DNA of 44,400 nucleotides from Mycobacterium sp. 1423905.2 (lineage in GTDB: Bacteria > Actinomycetota > Actinomycetes > Mycobacteriales > Mycobacteriaceae), in contig NZ_LZLE01000025.1 in NCBI RefSeq assembly GCF_001673155.1, forward strand, positions 1 to 44,400, read 5' to 3'. The notes beneath the pieces were generated by a model, which had not been told where the DNA came from, did no database searches, and saw nothing but the letters and a program-made list of their open reading frames with translations. The position numbers were made by a program, and so were the translations under genes. Numbering within the stretch: position 1 is the first letter of the stretch; each line of letters opens with the position of its first letter. This document shows, piece after piece, positions 27,793-36,452 of the stretch.

Positions 27793-28336
27793 ACGCGTTA
27801 CCCCTTGTCCCCTCATAACCGGCCAAGCTCGCCGATGAACTAGACGACCGCATGGTTCTTATCTGGTGCGCGCGAATTACGCTATTCACGCCGATTCAGC
27901 TGGTATTGCCCCCGTCCCAATGAAACGTATTTTCGACGCGTTCCCACGGTGTGATCCCGGCGTAAACAGCGCGTATCGATGGGTTCACCGCGGCGCCTGC
28001 GCCGCTGAGAGATCGTGCTGCTCAGCAAACTTCAGTAAGCACGCAAAGGCGCCTGCTTCGCTGTTCTGGTCTGCGACCGCAGGACGGCAATAACGTGCGT
28101 GGCCATAAAGTGCTTTTGCCACGCTCTCGCAGACTTAGCCGAATACAAAATCACGTTCAATTCAGCAATACGCCGGGCCTCGGCCTGCGTGCGGTCAAGC
28201 GCAAGCCACTGCACCGAGCGGACAGCTGACGGCCATGCCGCGTTCTCCTACCCGTTACGACCAACGATAGGAGAAGGTGACCGTCGACCGCTGTACTGAG
28301 CCTGATCAGTTCCTGCGAGTTCGCTGCCCCGGCCTG
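27793..28336. other. 544-base intergenic region
   Basis: This lies between the PPE31-like stop and the next PPE start. It is lower in GC than neighbouring coding DNA. It should hold the promoter of the PPE gene at 27792. A short G+C palindrome (GCGGCG/CGCCGC near 27990-28012) and a 60-codon open frame (listed separately) are the only structures I see. No riboswitch signature was found here. Confidence 0.5.
28032..28214 (-). CDS. possible 60-residue small protein, unrecognised
   Basis: An open frame of 60 codons from GTG at 28214 with no good ribosome site. The predicted peptide is basic and partly helical (AEARRIAELNVILYSAKSAR), with no signal peptide or known motif. Base composition is lower in GC than the surrounding PPE genes, and third-position GC is not strongly biased, which argues against an old mycobacterial gene. 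It could be a chance frame or a recently acquired fragment. Confidence 0.2.
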   Translation of the reverse strand: MQWLALDRTQAEARRIAELNVILYSAKSARAWQKHFMATHVIAVLRSQTRTAKQAPLRAY

Positions 28337-29530
28337 TCAACCGGCGGCCGGTGGACGTGCGACGAAGGTCGGTCGAGCACCGTATTGAGGAACCGCGCGA
28401 CCGTACGGTTGGCTGGCCATACTGCCCAGCGGCACTCCCGGCATGCCGGCCGCGACGGCCGGCGGCGGCGCCACCATGGGTGTCCCGCCCAATGCCGTCC
28501 CGATCTGACCTGCCGGCGCGCTAGCCGTCCAGGAAGGCGGTACCGACAGCTTGCCGACGAGCGAGGCGTTGCCCGCACCAGCGGACGTCACGCTGCCCAG
28601 CGCAGTCGTCGATGCGAACGGTGCCCACAATGTACTCGCCACACCGGCGGCAGCACTGTCGGTGACGTCACCGGCAACCCCGGAAACTGCCGTCGCGCCA
28701 AACAAACTCGACAAGGTGCCGACGGTTGCGCCGGGGGTGAACAGACCCGTCGACGTGATCGTGTTCCAGATGTTTGCATTGGGTCCCCACTCGGCCCAGA
28801 AGCTCTCCAACCCGGTGGGCCCCGTGCCAGTCAAGATCAGGTCCGCAACGTCGGACAGGCCCGACGTGCCGTTGGATCCGGACAGGCCTTGTAACGCACT
28901 CGGCACCGCGGACATCAATTGCGAGAGGGTGTTCTGCGCTCCACCCGCGGCGGCCTGACTCACCGAGGCGGCCTGGGCAGCCAGGCCGGTGGGGTTGGTC
29001 GTCGGCGTGGGCTCGACGAACGGCGTCAATTGCGTGGCGGTCGCGGAGGACCCGGCATAGCCGTACATGGCGGCGGCGTCCTGCGCCCACATCTCCGCGT
29101 ACTGTGCTTCGGTCGCGGCGATAGCGGGAGTGTTCTGACCCAGGATGTTCGTGGCGATGAGCATCATGAGCTGAGCCCGGTTGGCGGCGACCACCGGCGG
29201 TGGAACCGTGGCGGCGAATGCGGCCTCGTACGCGGCGGCTGCCGCCTCGGCCTGGGCGGCCGTCTGCTCTGCCTGCACGGCGGTCGAACTCATCCACGCG
29301 ACGTAGGGAGCCGCTGCGGCCGCCATCGACGCCGACGCCGGTCCGTGCCACTCCTCACTGGTCAGCGCGGTCAGCACCGAGCCGTAAGACGTTGCGGTAG
29401 CACGTAATTCGGCTGCCAAGCCGTTCCACGCCGACGCCGCAGCCAGCAGCGGAGCGGCGCCGGCTCCGCTGTACATGCGCGCGGAGTTGATCTCGGGCGG
29501 CAGTGCGGCATAGTTCACTGCGAAAGTCAT
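28337..29530 (-). CDS. PPE31: PPE31-like PPE family protein
   Basis: A 397-residue PPE-SVP protein. The N-terminal domain reads [30 protein letters not shown] and [20 protein letters not shown]. The SVP motif is [17 protein letters not shown]. The C-terminus ([19 protein letters not shown], then [12 protein letters not shown] and ARPPAAG) closely matches PPE31 (Rv1807). PPE31 with PE20 has been linked to Mg2+ supply across the mycobacterial outer membrane. The start is ATG at 29530 with GAGGGG upstream. An M-box riboswitch lies about 300 bases upstream on the same strand. No PE20 gene is found between them. Confidence 0.85.
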   Translation of the reverse strand: MTFAVNYAALPPEINSARMYSGAGAAPLLAAASAWNGLAAELRATATSYGSVLTALTSEEWHGPASASMAAAAAPYVAWMSSTAVQAEQTAAQAEAAAAAYEAAFAATVPPPVVAANRAQLMMLIATNILGQNTPAIAATEAQYAEMWAQDAAAMYGYAGSSATATQLTPFVEPTPTTNPTGLAAQAASVSQAAAGGAQNTLSQLMSAVPSALQGLSGSNGTSGLSDVADLILTGTGPTGLESFWAEWGPNANIWNTITSTGLFTPGATVGTLSSLFGATAVSGVAGDVTDSAAAGVASTLWAPFASTTALGSVTSAGAGNASLVGKLSVPPSWTASAPAGQIGTALGGTPMVAPPPAVAAGMPGVPLGSMASQPYGRAVPQYGARPTFVARPPAAG

Positions 29531-29661
29531 CGCTGCCCCTCTTTCGGCTAGCTCTCGTTGCAGGAGGGACCCAAACCCGTGGTCCTAACCGTGTTTTCAC
29601 GCAGCTTCAAGACACGCGTCGGCGCGGCGGACGCGTGTGGCTCAGGGCAGCGGGAAAGGCG

Positions 29662-29739
29662 TCAGAATGCCGAACCGGCACCGGGGTTGGATCGAGACGA
29701 AATGGTCGATCTGGAATGCGGATAATCGCCGGGACTCAC
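29662..29739 (-). CDS. possible 25-residue leader peptide in the M-box 5' UTR
   Basis: A GTG at 29739 is preceded by a strong ribosome site (CAGGAGGTG about 10 bases upstream) and opens a 25-codon frame ending in TGA at 29662. The peptide begins MSPGDYPHSRST and contains three prolines. It sits between the M-box and the PPE31-like gene. Proline-rich leader peptides act with riboswitches in some Mg2+ transporter genes (mgtL in Salmonella), so a similar role is a possibility. It could equally be a remnant of a lost gene or chance. Confidence 0.35.
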   Translation of the reverse strand: MSPGDYPHSRSTISSRSNPGAGSAF

Positions 29740-29832
29740 TTCGCTCTCACCTCCTGCGGGCCAGGGCATACGGGGATGCCATCGGGGCGCACACGGGATG
29801 AGGGCCCGGCGGGATACACCGGGCGCGGCACC

Positions 29833-29996
29833 CCTCTCGTCAGAGCTTTGGCACCGGACGGCGTATCCGGCTTATCAAGCCGGAAGCCACTTGGGCTCAA
29901 CCCTTAAGCCGGGAAGAGCTGTCCTGACCCTGGGCGTCTTTCGACGTTCGAGGTCAGTGGCCTGTATCCGAGCGGACGCCTCACCTAGCGAGGTGC
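29833..29996 (-). promoter_or_regulatory. M-box (ykoK) magnesium riboswitch upstream of PPE31-like gene
   Basis: Read on the minus strand, the segment carries the conserved M-box strings in order: GCTAGGTGAGGC (29978-29989), AGGCCACTGACC (29952-29963), ACGTCGAAAGACGCC (about 29932-29946), GGGTCAGGACAG (29919-29930) and GTGCCAAAGCTCTGACGA near 29835-29853. The ends CCTCG and CGAGAGG can close helix P1. The string CCGGCTTATCAAGCCGG (29867-29883) makes a hairpin inside the element. M-boxes reduce expression when Mg2+ is plentiful. In M. tuberculosis one precedes PE20-PPE31. The expression platform here, 29531-29832, shows no clear U-tract terminator, so Rho-dependent control is likely. Confidence 0.9.
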
Positions 29997-30088
29997 ATGC
30001 AATGGCCATGGTGGCACTGGAAGTTTTTCGAGTCAACTCAGCGCTCGAGCAGGGGCCCTAGTCGTCGCTGCCGATCGCCGTCTGCCGG

Positions 30089-31315
30089 TCAGCCGGCGGC
30101 CGGGGGCCGCGACATGATCGTCGGCTGGAATCCGTACCGCGGGCCACTGCCGAAGCTCCGCGCGTACGGCGCCGGGGTCGGCATGCCGGGAACACCGGGC
30201 ACGCCCGAGCCCGCTGGCGGGGCGGCGGCCGCGCCGCTCAGGGCCGCGTCGGGCAGTGCGGTGCCGGCATGGTCGGCTACCTCGACGGCCGCCGTCCAAC
30301 TCGGCGGAACGGACAACCGGCCGACCCAAGCGGCTTGGTTGGTGCCGGCGCTGACTCCGCCCAGACCCGAGCGAGCGACCGTCGCCCCATTCCACGCAAC
30401 ATCGGCGGCGTCGGCGCTCGCGATCGGTGCGGAAGCCGCACCGGTTCCGCCGGTCACTACCGCATTGGTGTCGGCCAAAGCTCCGGTCACGGCGGGCAAG
30501 ATCTGCGCCGGCGCGGTATATCCGGCCGATACCACGCCATTGACCAGCGTGGAGTTCAGGAAGATCCCGAAGGCGTTGCCATCGTTGCCGTCAAGGAAGT
30601 TGAGGATGTCGACCAACAGGCCGGTTTGGGGAATGGCGTCGAGCGGGGAGGCGGCCGCCGGTGAAGAGAGTCCTTGCAGGCTTGCCGGCACCGTCGACAT
30701 CAGTTGCGGCAACTGGGTCCCGGTGAGGTTGCTCGCCGCGCTGCCCGATGCGTGCGCGACCGCTGCGGCCTGGTTGGCCGGGCCGGACGCGGTGGTGGTC
30801 TGCGCTGGTTCGCCGAACGGTGTCAGCGTCGCGGCTTGGGCCGAACTGGCGGCATATTCGTACATTGCCGTCGCATCCTGGGCCCACATCTCGGCGTATT
30901 CGGCCTCGGTCGCCGCGATCGCCGGCGTGTTCACGCCCAGGAAGTTGGTGGCCACCAGCATGAGCAACCGCGCTCGGTTGGCTGCCACCACAGCAGGCGG
31001 CACGGTCAGCGCGAAGGCGGCCTCATATGCCGCCGCCGCCGCCGCAGCTTGACCGGCGGTGTGCGCCGCTTGCAAGCCTGAGACACTCAGCCAGGTCACG
31101 TACGGTGCAACCGCGGCCGCCATCGCCGCCGAGGCCGGCCCTAGCCACCCTTCACTGACCAGCGCCGAGACCACTGATTCGTAAGCCGTTGCAGCCAAAT
31201 GCATTTCGGCGGCAAGTTCGTCCCATGCCGTCACGGCAGCCAACATCGGCGCCGAGCCCGGCCCGGAATACATGCGCAGGGAGTTGATTTCGGGTGGGAG
31301 TGCACCGAAATCCAT
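30089..31315 (-). CDS. PPE family protein (PPE-SVP subgroup)
   Basis: A 408-residue PPE protein: [31 protein letters not shown] and [20 protein letters not shown] in the N-terminal domain, SVP motif [17 protein letters not shown] and the tail PRYGFQPTIMSRPPAAG. It is a close paralogue of the protein at 31415-32686 (shared [15 protein letters not shown] central block), consistent with tandem duplication. The ATG at 31315 follows GAAGGAGGTG. A 99-base spacer separates the pair. It resembles the PPE25/26/27 group but no one-to-one name is safe. The 3' side faces the M-box leader. Confidence 0.88.
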   Translation of the reverse strand: MDFGALPPEINSLRMYSGPGSAPMLAAVTAWDELAAEMHLAATAYESVVSALVSEGWLGPASAAMAAAVAPYVTWLSVSGLQAAHTAGQAAAAAAAYEAAFALTVPPAVVAANRARLLMLVATNFLGVNTPAIAATEAEYAEMWAQDATAMYEYAASSAQAATLTPFGEPAQTTTASGPANQAAAVAHASGSAASNLTGTQLPQLMSTVPASLQGLSSPAAASPLDAIPQTGLLVDILNFLDGNDGNAFGIFLNSTLVNGVVSAGYTAPAQILPAVTGALADTNAVVTGGTGAASAPIASADAADVAWNGATVARSGLGGVSAGTNQAAWVGRLSVPPSWTAAVEVADHAGTALPDAALSGAAAAPPAGSGVPGVPGMPTPAPYARSFGSGPRYGFQPTIMSRPPAAG

Positions 31316-31414
31316 GGCCTGCACCTCCTTCAGCCAACCGTGATCGTGGTGTTGGCTCGGAAGCCACCTATCGGCCCGGCTCCGATTGCCAACGTCTTAG
31401 CTGCCTCCTATCGG

Positions 31415-32686
31415 TCAGCCGGCGGCAGGTGGGCGGCCCATGATCGTCGGTCGGAATCCGTAGCGCGGCGCATTGCCGAAGCTGTGGCCGTACATTCCCG
31501 GTGCCGGCATGCCGGGCACACCGGGCATCCCCGCCGCGGCTTCTGGAACCGCGGCCGAACTGGTCCAGCCACCGCCAGGTGCCGCAGCTCCCGCGTGATT
31601 GGCCACCGCGGTCGCCTCCGTCCATGTCTGCGGAACGGACAGACGCCCGACCACCGCCGACTGATTGGTACCGGCCGTCACCCCGGCCGCGCCCACTGCG
31701 GCCCCAGTTGTCTCCCCCAGCGGGGGCACGCCGGTGGGGCTCGCCGGTGACCCGGCCGGTATCCACGAAGCGTTTCCTGACCCGGAACCCATGGGCGGTA
31801 CCGAGGCCCCTTCTTGGGCACCCAATGCGACCGCATTGGTGTCGGCAATGGCCGCCCAGACCGCGGGGGCGATTACCGCTGGGCTGACATAGCCGGCCGA
31901 GACGAACCCGTTGACCAGAGACGAGTTCAGGAAGATCCCATAGGGGTTGCCGTCGTTTCCGTCGAGGAAGTTGAGCAAGTCGGCGAGCAGGCCGGAACCC
32001 GGGACGGCGTCCAAGGGCGACGCGGCTGCCGGTGCGGCCAGTGCCTGCAGACTGCCCGGCACCGAGGACATGAGTTGCGGCAGTTCGGTTTGGGTGAGGC
32101 TGCCGCCGGCGTTGCCGGTGGCTTGAGTAACCGCCGTTGCTTGGCTGGCCTGACCGCTGGGATTGGTCGTCTGCGCCGGCTCGGTGAAGGGCGTCAGTGT
32201 CGATGCCGCGGCCGATCTCGCGGCATAGCCGTACATGGCCGCCGCGTCCTGGGCCCACATTTCTCCGTATGCGGCTTCGGTGGCCGCGATGGCGGGTGTG
32301 TTTTGACCGAGCAAGTTGGTCGCGACCAATGCGGCCAATTGCGTACGGTTTTCGGCCACCAACGGTGGTGGCACGGTCATGGCATAGGCCGCCTCGTAGG
32401 CACCGGCGGCCGCGGCGGCCTGCCGGGCGGTCTGCTCGGCCTGCATCCCGGTGATCGTCATCCAGGTGAGGTACGGCGCGAGTGCCGCCACCATGGATTC
32501 CGACGCGGGTCCCAGCCACTCGTCGCTGGTCAACGCCGAGATCACCGTGTCGTAGGCGGCTGCTGTCGAACGGAGCTCAGCGGCCAACCCGTCCCACGCA
32601 GTCACCGCTGCCAACAGCGGCGCCGAACCCGGCCCGGAATACATGCGCAAGGAATTGATCTCTGGGGGAAGTGCACCGTAATCCAT
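31415..32686 (-). CDS. PPE family protein (PPE-SVP subgroup)
   Basis: A 423-residue PPE protein: [31 protein letters not shown] and [23 protein letters not shown] motif [17 protein letters not shown] and tail [17 protein letters not shown]. Its central block [20 protein letters not shown] is shared with the downstream PPE, marking a tandem duplication. Compared with that paralogue it has a Gly/Pro-rich insert near 290-315. It begins nine bases after a 25-codon PE-like mini gene. It is the first PPE gene after eccA5. Confidence 0.88.
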   Translation of the reverse strand: MDYGALPPEINSLRMYSGPGSAPLLAAVTAWDGLAAELRSTAAAYDTVISALTSDEWLGPASESMVAALAPYLTWMTITGMQAEQTARQAAAAAGAYEAAYAMTVPPPLVAENRTQLAALVATNLLGQNTPAIAATEAAYGEMWAQDAAAMYGYAARSAAASTLTPFTEPAQTTNPSGQASQATAVTQATGNAGGSLTQTELPQLMSSVPGSLQALAAPAAASPLDAVPGSGLLADLLNFLDGNDGNPYGIFLNSSLVNGFVSAGYVSPAVIAPAVWAAIADTNAVALGAQEGASVPPMGSGSGNASWIPAGSPASPTGVPPLGETTGAAVGAAGVTAGTNQSAVVGRLSVPQTWTEATAVANHAGAAAPGGGWTSSAAVPEAAAGMPGVPGMPAPGMYGHSFGNAPRYGFRPTIMGRPPAAG

Positions 32687-32695
32687 TGCCGCCCC

Positions 32696-32773
32696 CTAAC
32701 CGGCCGTGCCCGTAGGGGCAGCTGTCATGGCCGAAAGCGGCATTGGATTGCTTTGTGTCGCAACGAAAAACAT
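32696..32773 (-). CDS. PE-like mini gene (25 codons) in front of a PPE gene
   Basis: An ATG at 32773 with an excellent ribosome site (AAGGAG, 7 bases before it) opens a 25-codon frame whose TAG lies nine bases before the PPE start. The peptide starts MFFVATQSNPMPLSAM and ends APTGTAG. The first residues match the PE N-terminus (M-x-F-V-x-T-Q), and its end resembles the Ala/Thr/Gly-rich PE tail. It looks like a PE gene reduced by internal deletion, still in the PE position of a PE-PPE pair. The conserved PE core and YxxxE signal are missing, so it is unlikely to act as a PE protein. A perfect dyad GTCGGA-TAG-TCCGAC lies just upstream at 32787-32801. Confidence 0.55.
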   Translation of the reverse strand: MFFVATQSNPMPLSAMTAAPTGTAG

Positions 32774-32917
32774 CGGACGTCTCCTTGTCGGATAGTCCGA
32801 CCCGGCTCGGGCCCGGCCGCTGCGGTGGTGTCAAAGAATTGCCGATCGGACGAGCGCATCTGCGCGACGTGGCTCGGGTACTCTGCGCCAGTCGATTCAG
32901 ACGGCAGAGGAAGCGCC

Positions 32918-33418
32918 GTGACCGGATCGGAAGATAACGGTCAACAACTTCGGAATACCACTGCTGATTGGATCAGTTCCGCCCCACCTCCCCGTCGTGA
33001 AAGCCCTCAGCCGGGAGTGTCGCGGTGTTCCACGCCGTGCAATGCGGTCGGCTGGCCGACTTTGCCAGAAGCCTTGGTCCACTCATCCGAACTTCAGGTG
33101 AACACAGCGTATCCGGCGCTGGCGCGGCATGAAGTGTCTTGGACACAACACATAGAAGGGGCCCCCTGCGGTACCCATGGGTGTCGCTGTCCGTTCGACG
33201 CCAATCCTTCACTCGAACCCGGTGTCCTGCAGAAACTGCGGCGCCCGAGGCGCTTTGAGCGTCATGGTGGCATCGCGGCCCAGCAGCGTCAATTCGACTC
33301 GCGGCTGTTACGACGAGTTAATAGAAAGACCGGCGTGACCGCCGAGCGAGCCGACCGGGCCGCCGCGGAGCCGGGTCGGCTATGGGTTAGCTACAACCGC
33401 CTACCCGCAGCAACTTAG
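32918..33418 (+). CDS. possible protein of 166 residues, unrecognised
   Basis: GTG at 32918, with AGAGGA about 8 bases upstream, opens a 166-codon frame that ends inside the 3' tip of eccA5 on the other strand. The peptide starts MTGSEDNGQQLRNTTADW and has a cluster of cysteines (RCSTPC and CGTHGCRC). Third-position GC is only around half in the first part, unlike normal mycobacterial genes, and no known domain is recognised. It may be a foreign or decaying gene, or an accidental frame in the 640-base gap between the PPE pair and eccA5. M. tuberculosis has lppT somewhere in this interval, but no lipobox is seen here. Confidence 0.25.
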   Translation: MTGSEDNGQQLRNTTADWISSAPPPRRESPQPGVSRCSTPCNAVGWPTLPEALVHSSELQVNTAYPALARHEVSWTQHIEGAPCGTHGCRCPFDANPSLEPGVLQKLRRPRRFERHGGIAAQQRQFDSRLLRRVNRKTGVTAERADRAAAEPGRLWVSYNRLPAAT

Positions 33419-35247
33419 CTGGATCTCTTCTCGGCGACTGCCGCGCTGAGACCTTCGGCCAGGTCTTCGCTGGTCAATTCCTTGAACCGCAGCAGCTGCC
33501 GTTCGCTGAATTCCGTCAGGTCGCTGTTGAGCACCGCGTCGAGGTCTTCGTCGTCGAGGCGGAAGCTGCGGTGATCGCGCGCCTTTTCCACCACGTTGCG
33601 CACGAAACCGGCGTTACCCAGTGTGTCGATGCCGCGGATCAAGTCGCCGTCTTCGGAGTAGGTTTCGTCGGTATAGAACTTGGTATACGGCTGCAACAGC
33701 ACCTGGACCGCTTCTTCGGTGATGACGTCTTCGTTCTCGTTACCCATCAACCGGGTCAGCGCCAGCAACTCCTCTGGGGTGTAGCTGAAGAATTCGATGA
33801 CCGTGGAAAACCGTCGGCGCAGACCTTGGTTGACTTCGAGCATCTTTTCCATGGCCTTGGCATAGCCGGCGCCGAAAACGACCAGTTCGTCGCGGTGATT
33901 CTCCATATAAAGCAGCAGCGTATTGATGATGGCGTTGCCGTACGGGTCGCCCTGCTGATAACCCTTCTCGTGCAGGGTGTGCATCTCGTCGAAGAACACC
34001 GCGCCACCCAAGGCACCTTCGAGCATTTCCTCGGTGTTCTTCTCCGCGTCGGCCATGTAGCGGCCGAGCAACTTGGTGCGACTGGTTTCCACGACCACCG
34101 GCTTGCGCAGCACCGTGAGTCCACACAGTTGCTTGCTGAACGCGCGAGCCACCGACGTCTTGCCGGTACCCGGCGGCCCCAGCAGCAGGGTGTGGCGGGA
34201 GGTCACCGGTACTGGCAGGCCCATTTTCGCGCGCGCCAGGTTGACCTTGGTAGTCGACTTGATGAGCTTGATTTCCCGTTTGGCGCGTTCCATGCCCAGC
34301 ATTGCGTTGAGCTCGGCGTCGCCTTCGGCCAGGTACTTCGCGGCAGCCTCGGCATGGCGAGCGGCCTCGGTCTGGGCGCGACTGGGTGCGCTGTCCGGAT
34401 CCCACGGATCCGTACGTGCCTCGATGGTTTCCGGGTCGGTGACCACCAGCCGGAAGTTGGGGTTGTCCAGCGCTTCCCGAGCCGGGGTGAATTTCGGATC
34501 CCGCGAGTAGACGCGGCGCAGCAATTCGACGCCTTCTTCCTCGCGCCCAACATGGCGCAAGCACATCCCCTGGGTGTACAGCGCGATATTTGCCGCGCCC
34601 GGCACCCGGTCACCTTCGATGGCGTCTTGCCCGCGGCGGAAGGCCTCCTCGAACACACCCAGCGAAGCCAGCGCAGTGGTCGCCATGGCCGCACCCGCCG
34701 CCTTCAGCTCCGGGTGGCGCCACTGCTTGCCCTCAGGGAACTGCAATAGGACGTCCGGCCACCGCTTGGTGCGGAAGTACAACACACCGCGCACGTACTC
34801 GACCAACTCGGCATCGAAAGGATGCCGCGGTTCGGCGGCGTTGAGCAGGTCGGCCGCCTCCTTGTACCGCTTGTTCTCGGCGAGCACGGCGGCATAGCCG
34901 CAGGCCAGCGAGTCAACGCTGGTGATGGCGAGCTTCAGGAACAGCCCGTCGGAGATCTCGGGGCGGAACTGCAGGTCGCTGACGCCCAGACGACGCGTTT
35001 CCCATCCGAAGGTCCGTACTGCCGACCAGGCGCCGGAGAGCACGTCGAGGCTTTGCTCCCCGGCGAAGATGCGAGCCAGCCAGGCGTCGCACATCGCCGG
35101 ATCCAGTGTGGTGGCGGTGGCGAACATCTGGGCGGCCACTTGCGAATTGTGGCTGGGTTGCAGTCCGTTGACCGATATTCCGGACGCCAGCAAGCCGGCG
35201 ACCATCGCATTGCGGGCGTCTTCAGCGGCTGATTGGGCTCGAGTCAT
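33415..35247 (-). CDS. eccA5: ESX-5 AAA+ ATPase EccA5
   Basis: A 610-residue cytosolic ATPase of the type VII system. The N-terminal half (1-280) is a TPR-like helical domain, and the C-terminal half is a CbxX/CfxQ-type AAA+ domain with Walker [17 protein letters not shown] (about 360) and Walker [11 protein letters not shown] (about 420). EccA proteins are thought to help release EspG from PE/PPE cargo. ATG at 35247 overlaps the eccE5 stop (ATGA), so it is the last gene of a tightly coupled run. Length is normal. Confidence 0.96.
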   Translation of the reverse strand: MTRAQSAAEDARNAMVAGLLASGISVNGLQPSHNSQVAAQMFATATTLDPAMCDAWLARIFAGEQSLDVLSGAWSAVRTFGWETRRLGVSDLQFRPEISDGLFLKLAITSVDSLACGYAAVLAENKRYKEAADLLNAAEPRHPFDAELVEYVRGVLYFRTKRWPDVLLQFPEGKQWRHPELKAAGAAMATTALASLGVFEEAFRRGQDAIEGDRVPGAANIALYTQGMCLRHVGREEEGVELLRRVYSRDPKFTPAREALDNPNFRLVVTDPETIEARTDPWDPDSAPSRAQTEAARHAEAAAKYLAEGDAELNAMLGMERAKREIKLIKSTTKVNLARAKMGLPVPVTSRHTLLLGPPGTGKTSVARAFSKQLCGLTVLRKPVVVETSRTKLLGRYMADAEKNTEEMLEGALGGAVFFDEMHTLHEKGYQQGDPYGNAIINTLLLYMENHRDELVVFGAGYAKAMEKMLEVNQGLRRRFSTVIEFFSYTPEELLALTRLMGNENEDVITEEAVQVLLQPYTKFYTDETYSEDGDLIRGIDTLGNAGFVRNVVEKARDHRSFRLDDEDLDAVLNSDLTEFSERQLLRFKELTSEDLAEGLSAAVAEKRSS

Positions 35248-36452
35248 TGCCCCGCGGAGCTTAATGCATGCTCCGGCTCATGACCTACGGGCAGCTCGAG
35301 TTCATCGTGGTCTCTCAGTTCCCGGCTCGGGACGACGAGCTGAGGACGCGTCGTCGGAGCCGGAAGGCTGGCGCGAACCGCTGCCAGCTGCCGAGCGGTC
35401 AACCGGTTGAGACCGGACCCGACTTCCCTGGGCAGCCGGCCGTCACTGTGATAGCGAACCCAGGCCGACAACACCGGACGGCCGTTGTCACTGGTCAGCC
35501 GCAGCGTCAGAACCGTGGCACCGACTTCCTGGGTGTCGGATTGCCAGAGCTGAGCGATCGTTTCGGAGTCGATGTGGTCCGGCGTCACCCAGAAGCTGGT
35601 CGCATACCCGTTGAAGTGCTTGAGGTGACGCCAACCCGGACGACTCCACGTGGGCTCCAGGTCGACCAGCACCGCGCTGTCCACCTCGGCCAATTCGTCG
35701 GCGGTCAGCGCTCGGGCAGCGCAGTCTTGCCGGTCGAGGTCCTGTACCAGTCGCTCGGTCGCCGCGACCAGTGTCGAGGCCAACGAGTCACGGCAGAGCA
35801 CGGCAGAGATGTTGCGCTGCGGGTCCATCCGCAGCACCAACCAGGTGCGGCGGCGATTGGCGGCGGGCTGATCGCCCACCACGCCCCACTCTTCGGGTCC
35901 CCACTCCTCTAGCGAAGCCGACGCCTTGGCCGCTTCCGCGCCGCCGCGCACCTGGACCGAGACGATGTCGATGGCGTCGAGCTGGACGTCGAACTGACGC
36001 AACCCGTCGGCCACCGCCGCGATCGGCAGAACTGCGGATCCCGCGGTGCGGTGCCGATGCCGACCGGCGGGGTCGCCCTCACCGTCGCCCACCTCGACGA
36101 CGCTCACCAGCAGGCCCTTGTACTCCCGCACGCCCACCGCGTCCCGGCCGAACCGACGCTTGAAGTCCTTGGCCGGGGTGCATCCGGCGCCCAGGGCGGT
36201 ACCTGGATCGGCGGACCGGTCCCAGAGCCAGCTAGCCAGCCCGGAGGTCACCGTGATCCCGTGATAGGTGACCAGCGACAGCAACGTCACGATTGCCGCC
36301 AGGCCGACACCGACCCAAAACGCGATGCGGTTGGGACCCTGCCAGGACTCCGGGGCGTGACTGGCCAGCACCAGGATGACCACGTCGACCAGAAAGACGG
36401 TGGTCAGCCGTGGCCAGGACAACGACAATCCCAATTTCCGCTGCGCCTTCAT
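35244..36452 (-). CDS. eccE5: ESX-5 membrane component EccE5
   Basis: A 402-residue component at the periphery of the ESX-5 membrane complex. Two N-terminal membrane helices (about 15-35 and 43-65: [36 protein letters not shown]) are followed by a cytosolic domain. ATG at 36452 ([15 protein letters not shown] follows) overlaps the mycP5 stop by four bases and gives the family length. The frame remains open for 185 codons upstream, but that is antisense of nothing useful: it is another frame of mycP5 and is discarded. Confidence 0.94.
   Translation of the reverse strand: MKAQRKLGLSLSWPRLTTVFLVDVVILVLASHAPESWQGPNRIAFWVGVGLAAIVTLLSLVTYHGITVTSGLASWLWDRSADPGTALGAGCTPAKDFKRRFGRDAVGVREYKGLLVSVVEVGDGEGDPAGRHRHRTAGSAVLPIAAVADGLRQFDVQLDAIDIVSVQVRGGAEAAKASASLEEWGPEEWGVVGDQPAANRRRTWLVLRMDPQRNISAVLCRDSLASTLVAATERLVQDLDRQDCAARALTADELAEVDSAVLVDLEPTWSRPGWRHLKHFNGYATSFWVTPDHIDSETIAQLWQSDTQEVGATVLTLRLTSDNGRPVLSAWVRYHSDGRLPREVGSGLNRLTARQLAAVRASLPAPTTRPQLVVPSRELRDHDELELPVGHEPEHALSSAGQ

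Noticed and set aside
31330..31392. 20-codon frame from TTG filling the spacer between the two tandem PPE genes
   Set aside because: GGAGG is rather far from the start, the frame is very short and the peptide has no PE-like features, so chance is the best explanation.
31814..32917. Long plus-strand frame opposite the PPE gene
   Set aside because: It is a mirror frame of the high-GC PPE gene, Arg/Gly/His-rich with no domain. Only its last part beyond the PPE gene (from 32918) is worth listing.
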